From Cyanobacteria bacterium QS_4_48_99 (lineage in GTDB: Bacteria > Cyanobacteriota > Cyanobacteriia > Cyanobacteriales > Rubidibacteraceae), in the NCBI GenBank assembly GCA_003021505.1, contig PXPT01000166.1, positions 62,001 through 126,000 of the forward strand: 64,000 bases of DNA, read 5' to 3'. Shown one piece after another: positions 34,953 through 44,886 of this stretch (the first letter of the stretch is position 1; every line of letters begins with the position of its first letter). The position numbers and the translations under genes are program-made. Under the pieces are notes generated by a model, which saw only the letters and a list, made by a program, of their open reading frames with translations, did not search any database and was not told where the DNA came from.

Positions 34953-36239
34953 TCAATCCTCTGTGCCCACTTGGTCAATCACATTGATGCTGCCATCTTT
35001 TTTCACCGTCCAGACATCATAGCTGCCGACAACATCGCCATTTTCATCAAAATTGACATTGCCACTGGCTCCCTGGTAGTTAATTTCTTTACCATTGCGT
35101 ACTAACTCCAGTGCCTGGCAGACATCGCTTACTTGTTGACCGGGAGAATTAGACACCGCTCGAATTTGGCTTTTAATGCCTGAGCCAGTGTTTTGTTCTG
35201 CGGCTTCGGCTGCCAGCATAGTTAGCACTGTTGCATCCCAGGTATGGGGAACAAAAGCAGTTACCTCCTTCCCTGTCTCCTCTTTCCAGAGTGAGGTAAA
35301 GTTAGATAGAGCCTCACCATCGGCTCCTGGGACAGTTCCTAAAGCCCCGGCGATCAGGGAGCGATCACCACGAGTTTGACCGACTTGTTTGGTAAACTTT
35401 TCCGATTTGACCGCATCGGTGAGCATGACGGTCGAGTTTTCCATCAGACCTTGCTGGTAAGCTGATTTGAGCAAGAGACTGCCTGTTTCGGCATAGAGAA
35501 TGCTGACCACAGCACCGGGGTTTCCTTCAAAGGCGGCGGCTGCCTCACTGTCGAGGGTAGTTGCTTTGGGATCATAACGCACGGGGTTATTGTCGTTAAC
35601 TACCTCGCCGCCCAGCTCTTTAAAGGATTGGACAAACACCTGCTCAAACCCCACGCCGTAGTCATTGTTGATTGCGACAGTGGAAACTCGCTCGAAGCCT
35701 CTTTGTTTAGCCAGCTTTGCTAAAGCCTGAGCTTGGTAAGTGTCAGGGGGAGCAGTGCGTGCCCAGTAGCCGTTGAATTCGCCTTTTTGGGCTCGTTCGG
35801 TAAAGACGGGACTAGTGCTACCAGGAGAAACAAACATGACCTGGTTGCGAACTGCTACATCGACAGCCGCACTAGAGACACTGCTAGCAAAGGCACCCAC
35901 AACAGCAGCCACTTGGTCGGCTTCGGCAAGTTTGCTCATCGCTGCTGCGCCGGAGTTGGGGTCAGTTTGGCTATCCTCATTAATGAGGGTGACGGATTGC
36001 TCGTTCACGCCACCACACTCATTAACTGTCTCAATAGCTAACTTCGCTGCTACGGGCATATTTTGTCCAATCGAGGATAAATCCCCCGTGGTGGGAAGAA
36101 GGGTGCCAATTTTCAGTCCTCCGCTAGCCGCAGCCATATCTGTTCCTCTTCCTGTAGTGTTGCTGGTTTGACAAGCAGCGGCTAAAAAGCCTGCCAACAC
36201 AGAGGCAACCACCACAGAAATTTTGGATGCGTGAATCAT
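34953..36239 (-). CDS. ABC transporter substrate-binding lipoprotein, amino-acid (LivJ/NatB) type
   Basis: 428 residues. A lipoprotein signal (VVASVLAGFLAAAC) puts Cys23 as the likely lipidated residue. The Peripla_BP_6 fold follows: KIGTLLPTTGDLSSIGQNMPVAAKLAIETVNECGGVNEQSVTLINEDSQTDP, then VVGAFASSVSSAAVDVAVRNQVMFVSPGSTSP, then YWARTAPPDTYQAQALAKLAKQRG. It resembles branched-chain or neutral amino-acid binding proteins such as cyanobacterial NatB. No permease or ATPase gene is next to it, as is common for cyanobacterial Nat systems. Start ATG 36239. Confidence 0.87.
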   Translation of the reverse strand: MIHASKISVVVASVLAGFLAAACQTSNTTGRGTDMAAASGGLKIGTLLPTTGDLSSIGQNMPVAAKLAIETVNECGGVNEQSVTLINEDSQTDPNSGAAAMSKLAEADQVAAVVGAFASSVSSAAVDVAVRNQVMFVSPGSTSPVFTERAQKGEFNGYWARTAPPDTYQAQALAKLAKQRGFERVSTVAINNDYGVGFEQVFVQSFKELGGEVVNDNNPVRYDPKATTLDSEAAAAFEGNPGAVVSILYAETGSLLLKSAYQQGLMENSTVMLTDAVKSEKFTKQVGQTRGDRSLIAGALGTVPGADGEALSNFTSLWKEETGKEVTAFVPHTWDATVLTMLAAEAAEQNTGSGIKSQIRAVSNSPGQQVSDVCQALELVRNGKEINYQGASGNVNFDENGDVVGSYDVWTVKKDGSINVIDQVGTED

Positions 36240-36376
36240 TTATTAAACTCCTCAAGATTCCCAAACAGAACTGAAATCAGATTTTAACCGCATCTTAAGG
36301 GAATCGGGCGATCGCTTGTCTGTTCGCTGCGATCGCAGTTAAGGAAGCTATATTTCCATTCTACGGACATATTAAA

Positions 36377-36397
36377 GGGGCGAGGAAACCTCGCCCC
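36377..36397 (-). terminator. Terminator after tRNA-Ser
   Basis: GGGGCGAGG (36377-36385) pairs with CCTCGCCCC (36389-36397) across AAA. On the minus strand the stem is followed by TTTAAT. It lies 11 bases beyond the tRNA-Ser 3' end. Confidence 0.75.
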
Positions 36398-36407
36398 CCG
36401 TGTCCCA

Positions 36408-36496
36408 CGGAGAGGGAGGGATTCGAACCCTCGGTACGGTGTAAACCGTACAACAGATTAGCAATCTGCCGCTTTCGACCACTCAGCCACCTCTCC
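36408..36496 (-). tRNA. trnS: tRNA-Ser (anticodon GCT)
   Basis: 89 nt with the long variable arm of class II tRNAs. The acceptor GGAGAGG pairs with CCTCTCC, discriminator G. The D arm is GGCTGAGTGGTCGAAAGC. The anticodon loop ATTGCTAAT gives GCT (AGC/AGT codons). The variable arm is TACGGT...ACCGTA and the T loop GGTTCGAAT. Confidence 0.95.
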
Positions 36497-36855
36497 AAGG
36501 TTGCCGCCCTTGATTTTAACATAACCGATCTTTGACAGGCTTAGGGTTAGTTCTCAACAATCGTAATCAAATTCCGGCAAGACTCAATTCAAAAAACGCT
36601 AATGGGAATTCGAGAGTTGGTTAAGTGAGCTGAATTTCCTACTTGATCAGTCAAAATCTTTCCCAAAGCCGATTTTGCTCGGTCATAGTAACTGCTAACC
36701 TGAAAAGCATATTAAAAACAACTAATCCGGTCGCAGATTACTCCGCCGTCAAACGATGAAGCCTGCTGCGACCGTTGGTCAAGGGCGGCAAAGCCAGTCA
36801 TCTCCAAGCGCAATCCGCCCTAAATTTATAGCCATTTTGAGGGTTGGAGCTACTC
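36497..36855. other. Intergenic between tRNA-Ser and the GT4 gene
   Basis: About 360 bases between divergent transcripts. It must hold the promoters of tRNA-Ser and of the glycosyltransferase. I could not fix either by eye, and no ORF was seen. Confidence 0.5.
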
Positions 36856-38133
36856 ATGAATACTACCGCTAACGACCACATCGCACTAATCTCTGTTCAT
36901 GGTGATCCAGCAGTAGATATTGGAGGCGAAGAAGCGGGTGGACAGAATGTTTATGTGCGTCAAGTCGGCGAGGCACTGGCGCAGCAGGGGTGGCAAGTTG
37001 ATATGTTCACGCGCTTTGCTGATGCTAACCAACAGCGCATTGTCCAACATCAACCCAATTGCCGCACAATTCGCTTAACCGCTGGACCGGCAGAGTTTAT
37101 TCCTCGCCATGATATTTTTGGCTATGGTGGTAATTTTGTCGAGGAATTGCTGAAGTTCTGCCACAATGAAGGGATTCAATATTCGCTCTGTCATACGAAT
37201 TATTGGATTTCTGGATGGGTGGGGCTGGAGTTGAAAAAGCGACTGTCCTTGCCGATGGTTCATACCTACCACTCCTTGGGGGTGGTGAAGTACCAGTCAG
37301 TTGAGAAAATTCCCCCAATTGCCAGCACTCGCCTTGAAATTGAGAAGGATTGCCTAGAGACAGCAGACTGCATCGTGGCAACCAGTCCGCAAGAGAAAGA
37401 ATACATGCGCGAGCTGGTTTCTACCCAAGGAAACATTGAGATTATTCCCTGCGGCACAGATATTAACCGCTTTGGTTCCATTAATTATCGCAACGCTAGG
37501 ACTCACTTGGGGATTGCCCCTGAAACCACAGTGATTTTCTATATCGGGCGCTTTGATGAGCGCAAGGGCATCGAAACCCTGGTTCGTGCCGTCGGAGCTT
37601 TAAAATTGCGCCGGGAGGAGACACCTTTGCAGTTAGTTCTTGGCGGTGGCTCCCATCCCAACAAGCCTGATGGTGCAGAACGCCAGCGTATTGAAGGCAT
37701 GGTCACAGAATTGGGTATGGAGTCGTTTACCCACTTCCCAGGACGCATTGACGATGGTGAGTTGTCTGCTTACTATGCTGCCGCTGATGTTTGTGTTGTC
37801 CCCAGCCACTATGAACCCTTTGGTTTAGTTCCCATTGAAGCGATGGCAAGTGGTACGCCGGTAGTGGCAAGTAATGTGGGAGGATTACAGTACACGGTTG
37901 TGTCTGAACAAACGGGTTTACTCGTACCACCCAAAGATGTAGAATCCTTTAGGCAGGCAATTGATCGAATTCTCTCTCATCCAGAATGGCGCGCGCAACT
38001 CAGCGTCAATGCTAGAAAGCGGGTAGAGGAGAAATTTAGCTGGGAAGGGGTAGCCGCTCAATTGAGTGAGCTGTATGCCCAACTGATTTCCGAACCTGTT
38101 GCTTCTATTAACCAAGCGCAAGCGAATGTCTAA
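36856..38133 (+). CDS. Family 4 glycosyltransferase (GT-B, MshA/sucrose-phosphate-synthase-like)
   Basis: 425 residues from ATG 36856, preceded by GGAG at seven bases; a TTG four codons upstream is less likely. The N-terminal domain has HIALISVHGDPAVDIGGEEAGGQNVYVRQVGEALAQQGWQVDMFTR, the arrangement of retaining GT4 enzymes that act on sugar phosphates. The C-terminal donor domain has FYIGRFDERKGIETLVRA, LGGGSHPN and the E-x7-E motif EPFGLVPIEAMASGTPVVAS. Candidate activities include sucrose or glucosylglycerol-type synthesis or exopolysaccharide assembly; the sequence alone does not decide. No phosphatase partner is adjacent. Confidence 0.85.
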   Translation: MNTTANDHIALISVHGDPAVDIGGEEAGGQNVYVRQVGEALAQQGWQVDMFTRFADANQQRIVQHQPNCRTIRLTAGPAEFIPRHDIFGYGGNFVEELLKFCHNEGIQYSLCHTNYWISGWVGLELKKRLSLPMVHTYHSLGVVKYQSVEKIPPIASTRLEIEKDCLETADCIVATSPQEKEYMRELVSTQGNIEIIPCGTDINRFGSINYRNARTHLGIAPETTVIFYIGRFDERKGIETLVRAVGALKLRREETPLQLVLGGGSHPNKPDGAERQRIEGMVTELGMESFTHFPGRIDDGELSAYYAAADVCVVPSHYEPFGLVPIEAMASGTPVVASNVGGLQYTVVSEQTGLLVPPKDVESFRQAIDRILSHPEWRAQLSVNARKRVEEKFSWEGVAAQLSELYAQLISEPVASINQAQANV

Positions 38134-38342
38134 TCGTCTGTAGTCATCACAATTGACAATTGTCAGTTCGCAATTAAATTGCTAATTGCGAATTGTTGAC
38201 CGACGCGCAGCCCGGAGGACGAGCATCGGCGAATTGGTACGACTTCCACAGGGGAGTTTTTCCATTGCTGGCTGGTAAGGTTGTGCTACCATCTGGGTAA
38301 TATTAAAATTTGAGCTTTATTAGCATAAGCTAATTAGGGCAA

Positions 38343-38840
38343 ATGGGCAAGGTTCTGGTGTTAAACGCCTCCTACGAACCGCTCAATCTCACGAGCTGGC
38401 GGCGGGCGGCTATTTTATTGCTGAAAGGGAAAGCAGAACAGCTCGAACATAACGGGCTTTATATCTACGCGGAATTTCCCCTTCCTACAGTCATTCGATT
38501 GCGCTATTATGTTCGGGTTCCCTACAAAGAAATCCCGCTAACCCGTCGCAATATCCTCGAACGCGACAGCCATACTTGCCAATACTGTGACTACCGAGGG
38601 GAACAGCTAACCTTAGATCATGTGATTCCTCGCTCTCGCGGCGGAAAGGATCATTGGGACAATCTTGTGAGTGCCTGCGTTCGCTGCAACGTAAAAAAAG
38701 GCAGTCGCACCCCCAAAGAGGCGCAGATGCTTTTAAAACGTCAGCCCCGTAGACCCTATAGTAGCCTCCATTTCGAGCTAGCACGACACCTGCAAGGTGA
38801 TCGCAATCAAGAGTGGAAAAAATATGTCATCGGTGTATAA
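38343..38840 (+). CDS. HNH endonuclease family protein
   Basis: 165 residues. The HNH core lies at about residues 75-125: CQYC and CVRC are zinc pairs, LDHVIPRSRGGKDHWDNLV carries the H and N residues, and NVKKGSRTP closes the fold. The N-terminal strand block VLVLNASYEPLNLTSWRRAAILLLKGKAE is the form common to chromosomal HNH proteins of cyanobacteria and other bacteria. Natural substrate and role are unknown; it is not obviously tied to a restriction or defence system here. Start ATG 38343. Confidence 0.9.
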   Translation: MGKVLVLNASYEPLNLTSWRRAAILLLKGKAEQLEHNGLYIYAEFPLPTVIRLRYYVRVPYKEIPLTRRNILERDSHTCQYCDYRGEQLTLDHVIPRSRGGKDHWDNLVSACVRCNVKKGSRTPKEAQMLLKRQPRRPYSSLHFELARHLQGDRNQEWKKYVIGV

Positions 38841-38879
38841 TTTACTGGCAAGATTAGAGTAGGCATTTTTAATGCAACA

Positions 38880-38913
38880 GTGGCAATCTCTATCAAAAGA
38901 TAGGGATTGAAAG
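38880..38913 (+). repeat. Solitary CRISPR-repeat-like sequence
   Basis: The 34 bases have a CTATC-AAAA-GATAG hairpin followed by GGGATTGAAAG. That ending is typical of cyanobacterial type I-D/III CRISPR repeats. Only one copy exists here, with no spacer-repeat periodicity and no cas gene in the window, so it is not an array. Confidence 0.35.
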
Positions 38914-39049
38914 GGGTGTCGATTTGCTCAAAAATAGAGCAAGATAGTAAAAGTGGATTGATCAAGAAATCCTAGCTTCAGATGCCAGGTGACTGGCACA
39001 GGCTGTAGCACTGCATAGGTAGCAAGCGTCAGGAACGACGCGATTCAAA

Positions 39050-40327
39050 ATGTCATTGAATTCCCTTAATTCCCAAAACCATTCGCCTTCAACCGCCGAG
39101 TCCTATTCGGATTCAGATTCGGCAATGGCAGAATCTCAAGTTGTAGAACAATATTCTCCTGAATCGAGGGAGCAGGTAGCTACATCGGACCAGCACCGCC
39201 AAGAAGACGATTTGTCCCAAGAGCAGATTGTCGAAACCCTAAAAAAGACTTTAGAGCGTCACCGCTGCGAGCGCCACTTAGTGTTAATTCAGGATTTTCC
39301 TGACCCCGATGCCCTTTCGAGTGCCTGGGCTTATCAATTAATTGCCCAGCAGTATGAAATTCAATGCGACATCGTTTATGCCGGAATTCTGTCACACCAA
39401 GAAAATATTGCTCTGGTCAGACTGACTGGGTTGCCAGCTAAACGTTGGGGAGTTCAAACTCTCAAAGAGCGCGATCTCTCCGTTTATGATGGTTGCGTGC
39501 TGATCGATAACCAGGGAACCACCAGCCAGCTTATGCCCATGGTGAAAGAGGCCAAGCTGCCCATTTTTGTTGTAATCGATCATCACAGCGATCAGGAAGA
39601 GGTCGAGGCAGAGTTTATCGACCAGCGTGTTCAAACCCGCGCTACGGCAACAATCTTAACCCAATATATTAAGGCGGGTCTGTTGCAATTGAATAGCAGC
39701 AATAATAAGCACGTCAAATGTGCTACTGCCTTAATGCATGGTTTGCGCTCTGATACGAATCGCCTGATGCAGGCGCAAGAAGAAGATTTTTTGGTTGCTG
39801 CCTATCTGAGCCGCTTCTACGACGCTCAGCTCCTAAATGCGGTCCTACAGTCCGCGCGCTCCAAGCGAGTGATGGACGTAATTGAGCGTTCCATTAAAAA
39901 TCGGATTGTCCAAAACAACTTCTCCATCGCTGGTGTCGGCTACCTGCGCTACGATGACCGAGATGCCATCCCCCAAGCCACGGACTTCCTGGTTACTGAA
40001 GAAAATGTCCACACAGCCGTGGTCTATGGCATCGTTCACAACGAACACGAAGAACTAGAAGTCGTAATTGGCTCCCTGAGAACCAATAAACTTACCCTCG
40101 ACCCGGATGAATTTATTAAAGAAGCCCTCGGTAGAGATGCCCAAGGACGCTATTTTGGGGGAGGACGCTACATGGCAGGTGGCTTTGAAGTTCCGCTGGG
40201 TTTCCTCTACGGCTACAATGAAAACTCTCAGTACGCCAAACTGAAATGGGAGGTTTTGGACACTCAAATTAAGCAAAAGCTTCTGCGGCTAGTTAACCCA
40301 GACGATAACGTCATTCGCACCGAATAG
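39050..40327 (+). CDS. DHH/DHHA1-family phosphoesterase
   Basis: 425 residues. An acidic, Ser/Gln-rich N-terminal extension (1-65) precedes the DHH domain, with the metal-binding motifs DFPDPDALSSAWA, VLIDNQG and IDHHSD, and the DHHA1 domain ends in GRYFGGGRYMAGGFEVPLGFL (GGxx substrate loop). Relatives include NrnA nano-RNase/pAp phosphatase and cyclic-di-AMP phosphodiesterases; the actual substrate is open. Start ATG 39050. sixA starts 49 bases downstream on the same strand. Confidence 0.88.
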   Translation: MSLNSLNSQNHSPSTAESYSDSDSAMAESQVVEQYSPESREQVATSDQHRQEDDLSQEQIVETLKKTLERHRCERHLVLIQDFPDPDALSSAWAYQLIAQQYEIQCDIVYAGILSHQENIALVRLTGLPAKRWGVQTLKERDLSVYDGCVLIDNQGTTSQLMPMVKEAKLPIFVVIDHHSDQEEVEAEFIDQRVQTRATATILTQYIKAGLLQLNSSNNKHVKCATALMHGLRSDTNRLMQAQEEDFLVAAYLSRFYDAQLLNAVLQSARSKRVMDVIERSIKNRIVQNNFSIAGVGYLRYDDRDAIPQATDFLVTEENVHTAVVYGIVHNEHEELEVVIGSLRTNKLTLDPDEFIKEALGRDAQGRYFGGGRYMAGGFEVPLGFLYGYNENSQYAKLKWEVLDTQIKQKLLRLVNPDDNVIRTE

Positions 40328-40376
40328 AGAGAGCTTTGGAGGTCGCCGTAATTCAAGTTTCGGGAGGATTAGGGCT

Positions 40377-40874
40377 ATGGAGCTGTATCTCATCCGCCAC
40401 GGCATAGCCGCTGATCGCCAAGCCTATGCTAATGACCAAGACCGTCCTCTGACTAAAAAAGGGCATCAGCAAACCCAACAAGTCGCCCAACAACTTCATG
40501 AAATGGGCATGCAGTTCGACCAAATTTTAACGAGTCCCCTGGTACGCGCACAGCAAACGGCAGAAATTTTGCAAGCAGTCGGTCTAAGTTCCCAGCTGGA
40601 AGAGTTTACTCCACTTGCGCCTGGTGGCCCTCTCGGAGAGTGGGTGAGTTGGTGGTCTCAATGGAGTTACTCGGCCCAAAGAAATAGCCTCGCTTTGGTT
40701 GGTCATCAACCTGACCTAGGAGATTGGGCAGAAACCTTGGTTTGGGGAGGCGCAAAGCAAAAGCTGGTGGTCAAAAAAGCGGGAATAATCGGTGTAAAGC
40801 TTCCCGAAACCGAGACACAGATTGGCAAAAGCGAACTATTTTTGCTTACTTCTGCGAAATGGTTGCTGAATTAA
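40377..40874 (+). CDS. sixA: Phosphohistidine phosphatase SixA
   Basis: 165 residues of the histidine phosphatase superfamily. The catalytic RHG is in LYLIRHGIA, the second conserved block is ILTSPLVRAQQTAEIL, and the second catalytic histidine is in LALVGHQPDL. The short length and the start MELYLIRHGIAADR are those of SixA, which removes phosphate from phosphohistidine (in E. coli from the PTS-Ntr protein NPr). Partner proteins in cyanobacteria are unknown. Start ATG 40377 after GGAGG. It lies between the DHH gene and gltA. Confidence 0.9.
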   Translation: MELYLIRHGIAADRQAYANDQDRPLTKKGHQQTQQVAQQLHEMGMQFDQILTSPLVRAQQTAEILQAVGLSSQLEEFTPLAPGGPLGEWVSWWSQWSYSAQRNSLALVGHQPDLGDWAETLVWGGAKQKLVVKKAGIIGVKLPETETQIGKSELFLLTSAKWLLN

Positions 40875-40932
40875 CGGAAATTAGAGCAGATTGCGCTACG
40901 TTATCCTCAGGTCTGAAGTTACAGGTGGAACA

Positions 40933-42069
40933 ATGACAGTCTGCGAGTATCAGCCAGGTTTGGACGGGATTCCAGCAGCCGAATCCCAAATTAGCTATGT
41001 CGATGGAAAACAGGGCATCCTGGAGTATCGTGGCATTCGGATAGAAGAACTCGCAGAGAAAAGTACGTTCCTGGAAACAGCGTACTTATTAATTTGGGGA
41101 CAACTGCCCACCCAGGAAGAGCTGACCGCTTTTGAAAGTGAAGTTCGCTACCATCGGCGCGTTAAGTATCGCATTCGGGACATGATGAAGTGCTTCCCGG
41201 AAAGCGGTCATCCCATGGATGCGCTGCAAGCCTCTGCTGCTGCACTAGGTTTATTCTACTCCCGCCGCGCCCTAGATAACCCAGATTATATCCGCGAAGC
41301 CGTGGTGCGCCTACTGGCGAAAATTCCGACTATGGTGGCAGCGTTTCAGTTGATGCGTAATGGCAACGACCCAGTTCGACCCAACGACGATTTGGATTAC
41401 GCGACCAACTTCTTATACATGCTGACCGAGCAGGAACCTGATCCGCTGGCAGCAAAGGTTTTTGATGTTTGCCTGACTCTCCACGCCGAACATACGATTA
41501 ATGCCTCTACCTTCTCAGCGATGGTAACAGCTTCGACTTTAACTGATCCCTATGGTGTGATGGCTTCTGCGGTAGGGACGCTGGCTGGTCCCCTGCATGG
41601 GGGAGCCAACGAAGAGGTGATTGCGATTTTGGAAGAAATTGGCTCAGTGGAGAATGTTCGCCCCTATGTGGAGGATTGCATACGGCGTAAAGCGAAAATT
41701 ATGGGGTTTGGGCATCGAGTATATAAAGTCAAAGACCCGCGAGCGACTATTTTGCAGGATTTGGCAGAACAGTTGTTTGAAAAAACTGGTCGTGACAAAT
41801 ACTACGATATCGCGGTGGAGTTAGAGCGGGTAATTGAGGAAAAGTTAGGGCATAAGGGGATTTACGCCAATGTCGATTTTTACTCCGGTTTGGTTTATCG
41901 TAAATTAGGGATTCCGACGGACTTATTTACCCCCGTATTTGCGATCGCTCGGGTAGCGGGTTGGTTGGCTCACTGGAAAGAGCAACTCGCAGAAAATCGC
42001 ATTTTCCGCCCCACTCAAATCTACACCGGAGCGCATAATGCTCCTTACATCCCCATTCAAAAGCGCTAA
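40933..42069 (+). CDS. gltA: Citrate synthase
   Basis: 378 residues from ATG 40933 (MTVCEYQPGLDGIPAAE), with AGGTGG upstream; the 14 codons open before it lack conservation. It condenses acetyl-CoA and oxaloacetate to citrate. Signatures are ILEYRGIRIEELAEKSTFLETAYLLIWG, the catalytic HAEHTINASTF, GPLHGGANEEV, IMGFGHRVYKVKDPRA (active-site His), and the catalytic Asp in NVDFYSGLVY. It has the short type I bacterial form. It precedes ndhA by about 220 bases, an arrangement I recall from other cyanobacteria. Confidence 0.96.
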   Translation: MTVCEYQPGLDGIPAAESQISYVDGKQGILEYRGIRIEELAEKSTFLETAYLLIWGQLPTQEELTAFESEVRYHRRVKYRIRDMMKCFPESGHPMDALQASAAALGLFYSRRALDNPDYIREAVVRLLAKIPTMVAAFQLMRNGNDPVRPNDDLDYATNFLYMLTEQEPDPLAAKVFDVCLTLHAEHTINASTFSAMVTASTLTDPYGVMASAVGTLAGPLHGGANEEVIAILEEIGSVENVRPYVEDCIRRKAKIMGFGHRVYKVKDPRATILQDLAEQLFEKTGRDKYYDIAVELERVIEEKLGHKGIYANVDFYSGLVYRKLGIPTDLFTPVFAIARVAGWLAHWKEQLAENRIFRPTQIYTGAHNAPYIPIQKR

Positions 42070-42292
42070 TTCGCTTGGACAGGGTTACAGCTTACAAGTT
42101 GCAGGTTACAAGTTAATTAGCTCATACGTAAGCTTCAGCGTTTAAAATTCAACTTTCAACTTTCCAACCTGCAACCTCCTTCGTATAAACACCAAGGGCG
42201 ATATACTGGTCAGTGGTAGAGCAATTAGAAATCTTTACATCACTCAGTTGCCGCGATCGCATGACTACATTGCCTAATAGCGACCAGAAGTA

Positions 42293-43411
42293 ATGAATTC
42301 AGGAATTGACCTTCAAGGAAGCTTTATAGAATCCCTCCAAGACTTGGGAATTCCAGCAGGTGCAGCGAAAGTCCTCTGGATGCCGCTACCGATGTTTCTA
42401 GTCATTATTGGCGCTACTATGGGAGTTTTAGTGGCGATTTGGCTAGAGAGAAAAATTTCCGCCGCTGCCCAACAACGCATTGGTCCCGAATACGCTGGAC
42501 CTCTAGGCGTTTTGCAACCAGTAGCAGATGGTATCAAGCTCGTTTTCAAAGAAGACGTTGTCCCCACCAAGTCTGACCGCTGGCTGTTCACCCTCGGCCC
42601 CATTCTGGTAGTAATTCCCGCGTTTTTTTCCTACTTGATTATCCCCTTTGGACAGAATCTCGTCATCACAGACATCGCGTTGGGAATTTTCATATGGATT
42701 GTCGTGTCGAGCATTGCCCCCATTGGCTTACTGATGTCCGGCTATGCTTCCAACAATAAATACTCCCTCCTAGGCGGATTGAGAGCGGCAGCACAGTCAA
42801 TCAGCTATGAGATTCCCCTCGCCCTAGCGGTTCTGGCAGTTGTTCTAATGTCCAATAGTGCCAGCACAATAGACATTGTGGAACAGCAAGCGGGCTACGG
42901 GATTCTGAGCTGGAATGTTTGGCGGCAGCCAGTCGGTTTTTTGATCTTCTGGGTTGCTGCTTTAGCCGAAGCCGAACGCCTGCCCTTTGACCTCCCCGAA
43001 GCAGAAGAAGAGCTGATTGCGGGCTATATGACTGAATATTCAGGGATGAAATTTGCCTTGTTTTTCCTAGGTTCCTATGTCAACCTTGTTCTTTCTGCCC
43101 TTCTGTTTGCTGTTTTGTACCTGGGTGGCTGGGAGTTTTTCATTCCTCTTTCCCGCCTATCTGACTGGCTGGGAGTCAGCGAAACGAGTTCCTGGTTGCA
43201 AATCGTTACCGCCTCATTGGGAATTACCATGACCCTACTGAAGGCTTACTTTCTAGTCTTCCTCGCCATTCTGTTGCGCTGGACTACTCCCCGCCTTCGC
43301 ATTGACCAGCTTCTCGATCTGGGCTGGAAGTTCCTGCTGCCTGTCTCGCTGGTAAATTTGCTGTTAACCGCAGGATTAAAGCTAGCATTTCCTGTCGCTT
43401 TTGGCGGCTAA
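42293..43411 (+). CDS. ndhA: NAD(P)H-quinone oxidoreductase subunit 1 (NdhA)
   Basis: 372 residues with eight membrane helices. NdhA is the NuoH-type subunit linking the quinone chamber to the membrane arm of thylakoid NDH-1, which serves respiration and cyclic electron flow. Diagnostic segments are [44 protein letters not shown] and [38 protein letters not shown] 42293 is the first of the ndhA-ndhI-ndhG-ndhE block; ndhI follows after 69 bases. Confidence 0.97.
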   Translation: MNSGIDLQGSFIESLQDLGIPAGAAKVLWMPLPMFLVIIGATMGVLVAIWLERKISAAAQQRIGPEYAGPLGVLQPVADGIKLVFKEDVVPTKSDRWLFTLGPILVVIPAFFSYLIIPFGQNLVITDIALGIFIWIVVSSIAPIGLLMSGYASNNKYSLLGGLRAAAQSISYEIPLALAVLAVVLMSNSASTIDIVEQQAGYGILSWNVWRQPVGFLIFWVAALAEAERLPFDLPEAEEELIAGYMTEYSGMKFALFFLGSYVNLVLSALLFAVLYLGGWEFFIPLSRLSDWLGVSETSSWLQIVTASLGITMTLLKAYFLVFLAILLRWTTPRLRIDQLLDLGWKFLLPVSLVNLLLTAGLKLAFPVAFGG

Positions 43412-43480
43412 ATCATGGGAGATTTCTGATCATCGCCAAGATTCTAAATCTAGAAGAAAATAGAGAGATACGCGCACACC

Positions 43481-44119
43481 ATGTTTAATTTCCTCAAACA
43501 AGTCGGCGATTATGCCAAAGAAACCGCTCTAGCGGCAAAATACATTGGTCAGGGACTATCTGTGACCTTCGACCACATGAAGCGGCGTCCGGTTACGGTG
43601 CAGTATCCTTACGAAAAACTCATTCCTTCGGAGCGACACAAAGGAAGGATTCACTTTGAGTTTGACAAGTGTATATCCTGCGAAGTATGCGTTCGAGTGT
43701 GCCCAATCAACTTGCCTGTGGTGGACTGGGAATTTGAGAAACTCGGCAAAAAGAAGCAGAAAAAGCTCAATCACTATAGCATTGACTTTGGCGTTTGTAT
43801 ATTTTGTGGCAACTGCGTGGAGTTCTGCCCAACCAACTGCTTGTCCATGACAGAAGAATATGAGCTGTCTACTTACGACCGCCATGAGCTTAACTACGAC
43901 AATGTAGCAATGGGACGTTTGCCTTACAAAGTCACTCAAGACCCGATAGTAAAACCACTACGCGAATTGGCATACTTACCCAAGGGTGTCACTAATCCTC
44001 ACGAGGTTCCTGCTGGGTCGCCACGCGCTGGTCAGCGTCCAGAGGACATTATGGAGCAGTTAGAACAGGAAAAAGAAGAGAAAGAAGAGGAAGGAAAAGA
44101 GGAAACGGCGAGTTCCTAG
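43481..44119 (+). CDS. ndhI: NAD(P)H-quinone oxidoreductase subunit I (NdhI), 2x[4Fe-4S]
   Basis: 212 residues. The two ferredoxin-type cluster motifs are complete: [12 protein letters not shown] (with the distal Cys) and [12 protein letters not shown]. Flanking [11 protein letters not shown] and [27 protein letters not shown] are typical of NdhI, which carries electrons through the hydrophilic arm of NDH-1. The C-terminus ends in a Glu/Lys-rich tail ([17 protein letters not shown]), a common cyanobacterial extension. CRR6, encoded at 17.3 kb, helps mature this subunit. Start ATG 43481. Confidence 0.97.
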   Translation: MFNFLKQVGDYAKETALAAKYIGQGLSVTFDHMKRRPVTVQYPYEKLIPSERHKGRIHFEFDKCISCEVCVRVCPINLPVVDWEFEKLGKKKQKKLNHYSIDFGVCIFCGNCVEFCPTNCLSMTEEYELSTYDRHELNYDNVAMGRLPYKVTQDPIVKPLRELAYLPKGVTNPHEVPAGSPRAGQRPEDIMEQLEQEKEEKEEEGKEETASS

Positions 44120-44239
44120 CAAGAAGGTTAAAACTTAAAAGTTGCATATAAATCGATTAACTTGCAACCTGAAACCTTCAACCTGTAACCTCCCCTCACC
44201 CAGATGCAGTGATTCAAAATTAAAGGAGAATCGAAGACC

Positions 44240-44863
44240 GTGAATTTAGCTGAAGGGGTTCAAATCGTTTCTTTTGGCATCCTTGCTGCTGCTATGATAG
44301 GCGCAGCTTTGGGCGTAGTGCTAGTTGATAGCATCGTCTACTCAGCTTTTTTGTTGGGTGGCGTATTTATCAGCATTTCCGGTCTGTACGTATTGCTCAA
44401 TGCTGACTTTGTCGCAGCCGCGCAAGTTTTGATTTATGTCGGTGCGATTAACGTGCTGATTCTGTTCGCCATCATGCTGGTGAATAAGGGAGAGGCTTTT
44501 GCCCCCATCCGCGGGCGTTGGTTTCGCAGATGGGGAACTGCTCTAGTTGGTGTGGGTTTATTTGCCTTACTGACTACGATGGTGTTAGCAACCCCCTGGT
44601 CACTTGCTCCCAACTCTGCCGAAGCGATTGAGTATTCCGTCGTGGAGATTGGCAAGCATTTCTTTAGTGACTTTCTGCTGCCGTTTGAGCTAGCTTCTGT
44701 CTTGTTGTTGATGGCAATGGTAGGGGCGATTATTATTGCCCGTCGCGATGTCATTCCCGAAGCGTTGCCACCAGAGGAAACTCAGCAAACCGCTTATACT
44801 TTGCAGGAACGCCCCCGAGAGCTGGTTTCAATGGTTAGCCAGTCTCAACCGACACCAGAATAA
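44240..44863 (+). CDS. ndhG: NAD(P)H-quinone oxidoreductase subunit 6 (NdhG)
   Basis: 207 residues with five membrane helices (NuoJ type). The segment [51 protein letters not shown], containing the conserved pi-bulge helix, identifies it. The C-terminal 35 residues are soluble. The start is GTG 44240 with AAAGGAG about eleven bases upstream. The 120-base gap after ndhI contains AACCTG-type short repeats but no terminator, so read-through is likely. Confidence 0.95.
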   Translation: MNLAEGVQIVSFGILAAAMIGAALGVVLVDSIVYSAFLLGGVFISISGLYVLLNADFVAAAQVLIYVGAINVLILFAIMLVNKGEAFAPIRGRWFRRWGTALVGVGLFALLTTMVLATPWSLAPNSAEAIEYSVVEIGKHFFSDFLLPFELASVLLLMAMVGAIIIARRDVIPEALPPEETQQTAYTLQERPRELVSMVSQSQPTPE

Positions 44864-44886
44864 AACCCTTAAGAGCGAGAGAATCG

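Noticed and set aside
38880-39049. CRISPR array downstream of the HNH gene
   Set aside because: Only one repeat-like unit was found; no second repeat or spacer periodicity, and the HNH protein lacks Cas9 features.
42070-42292. Riboswitch or attenuator between gltA and ndhA
   Set aside because: The gap contains AACCTGC/AAGTTGCAGG short repeats that pair by chance; no conserved aptamer pattern was seen.
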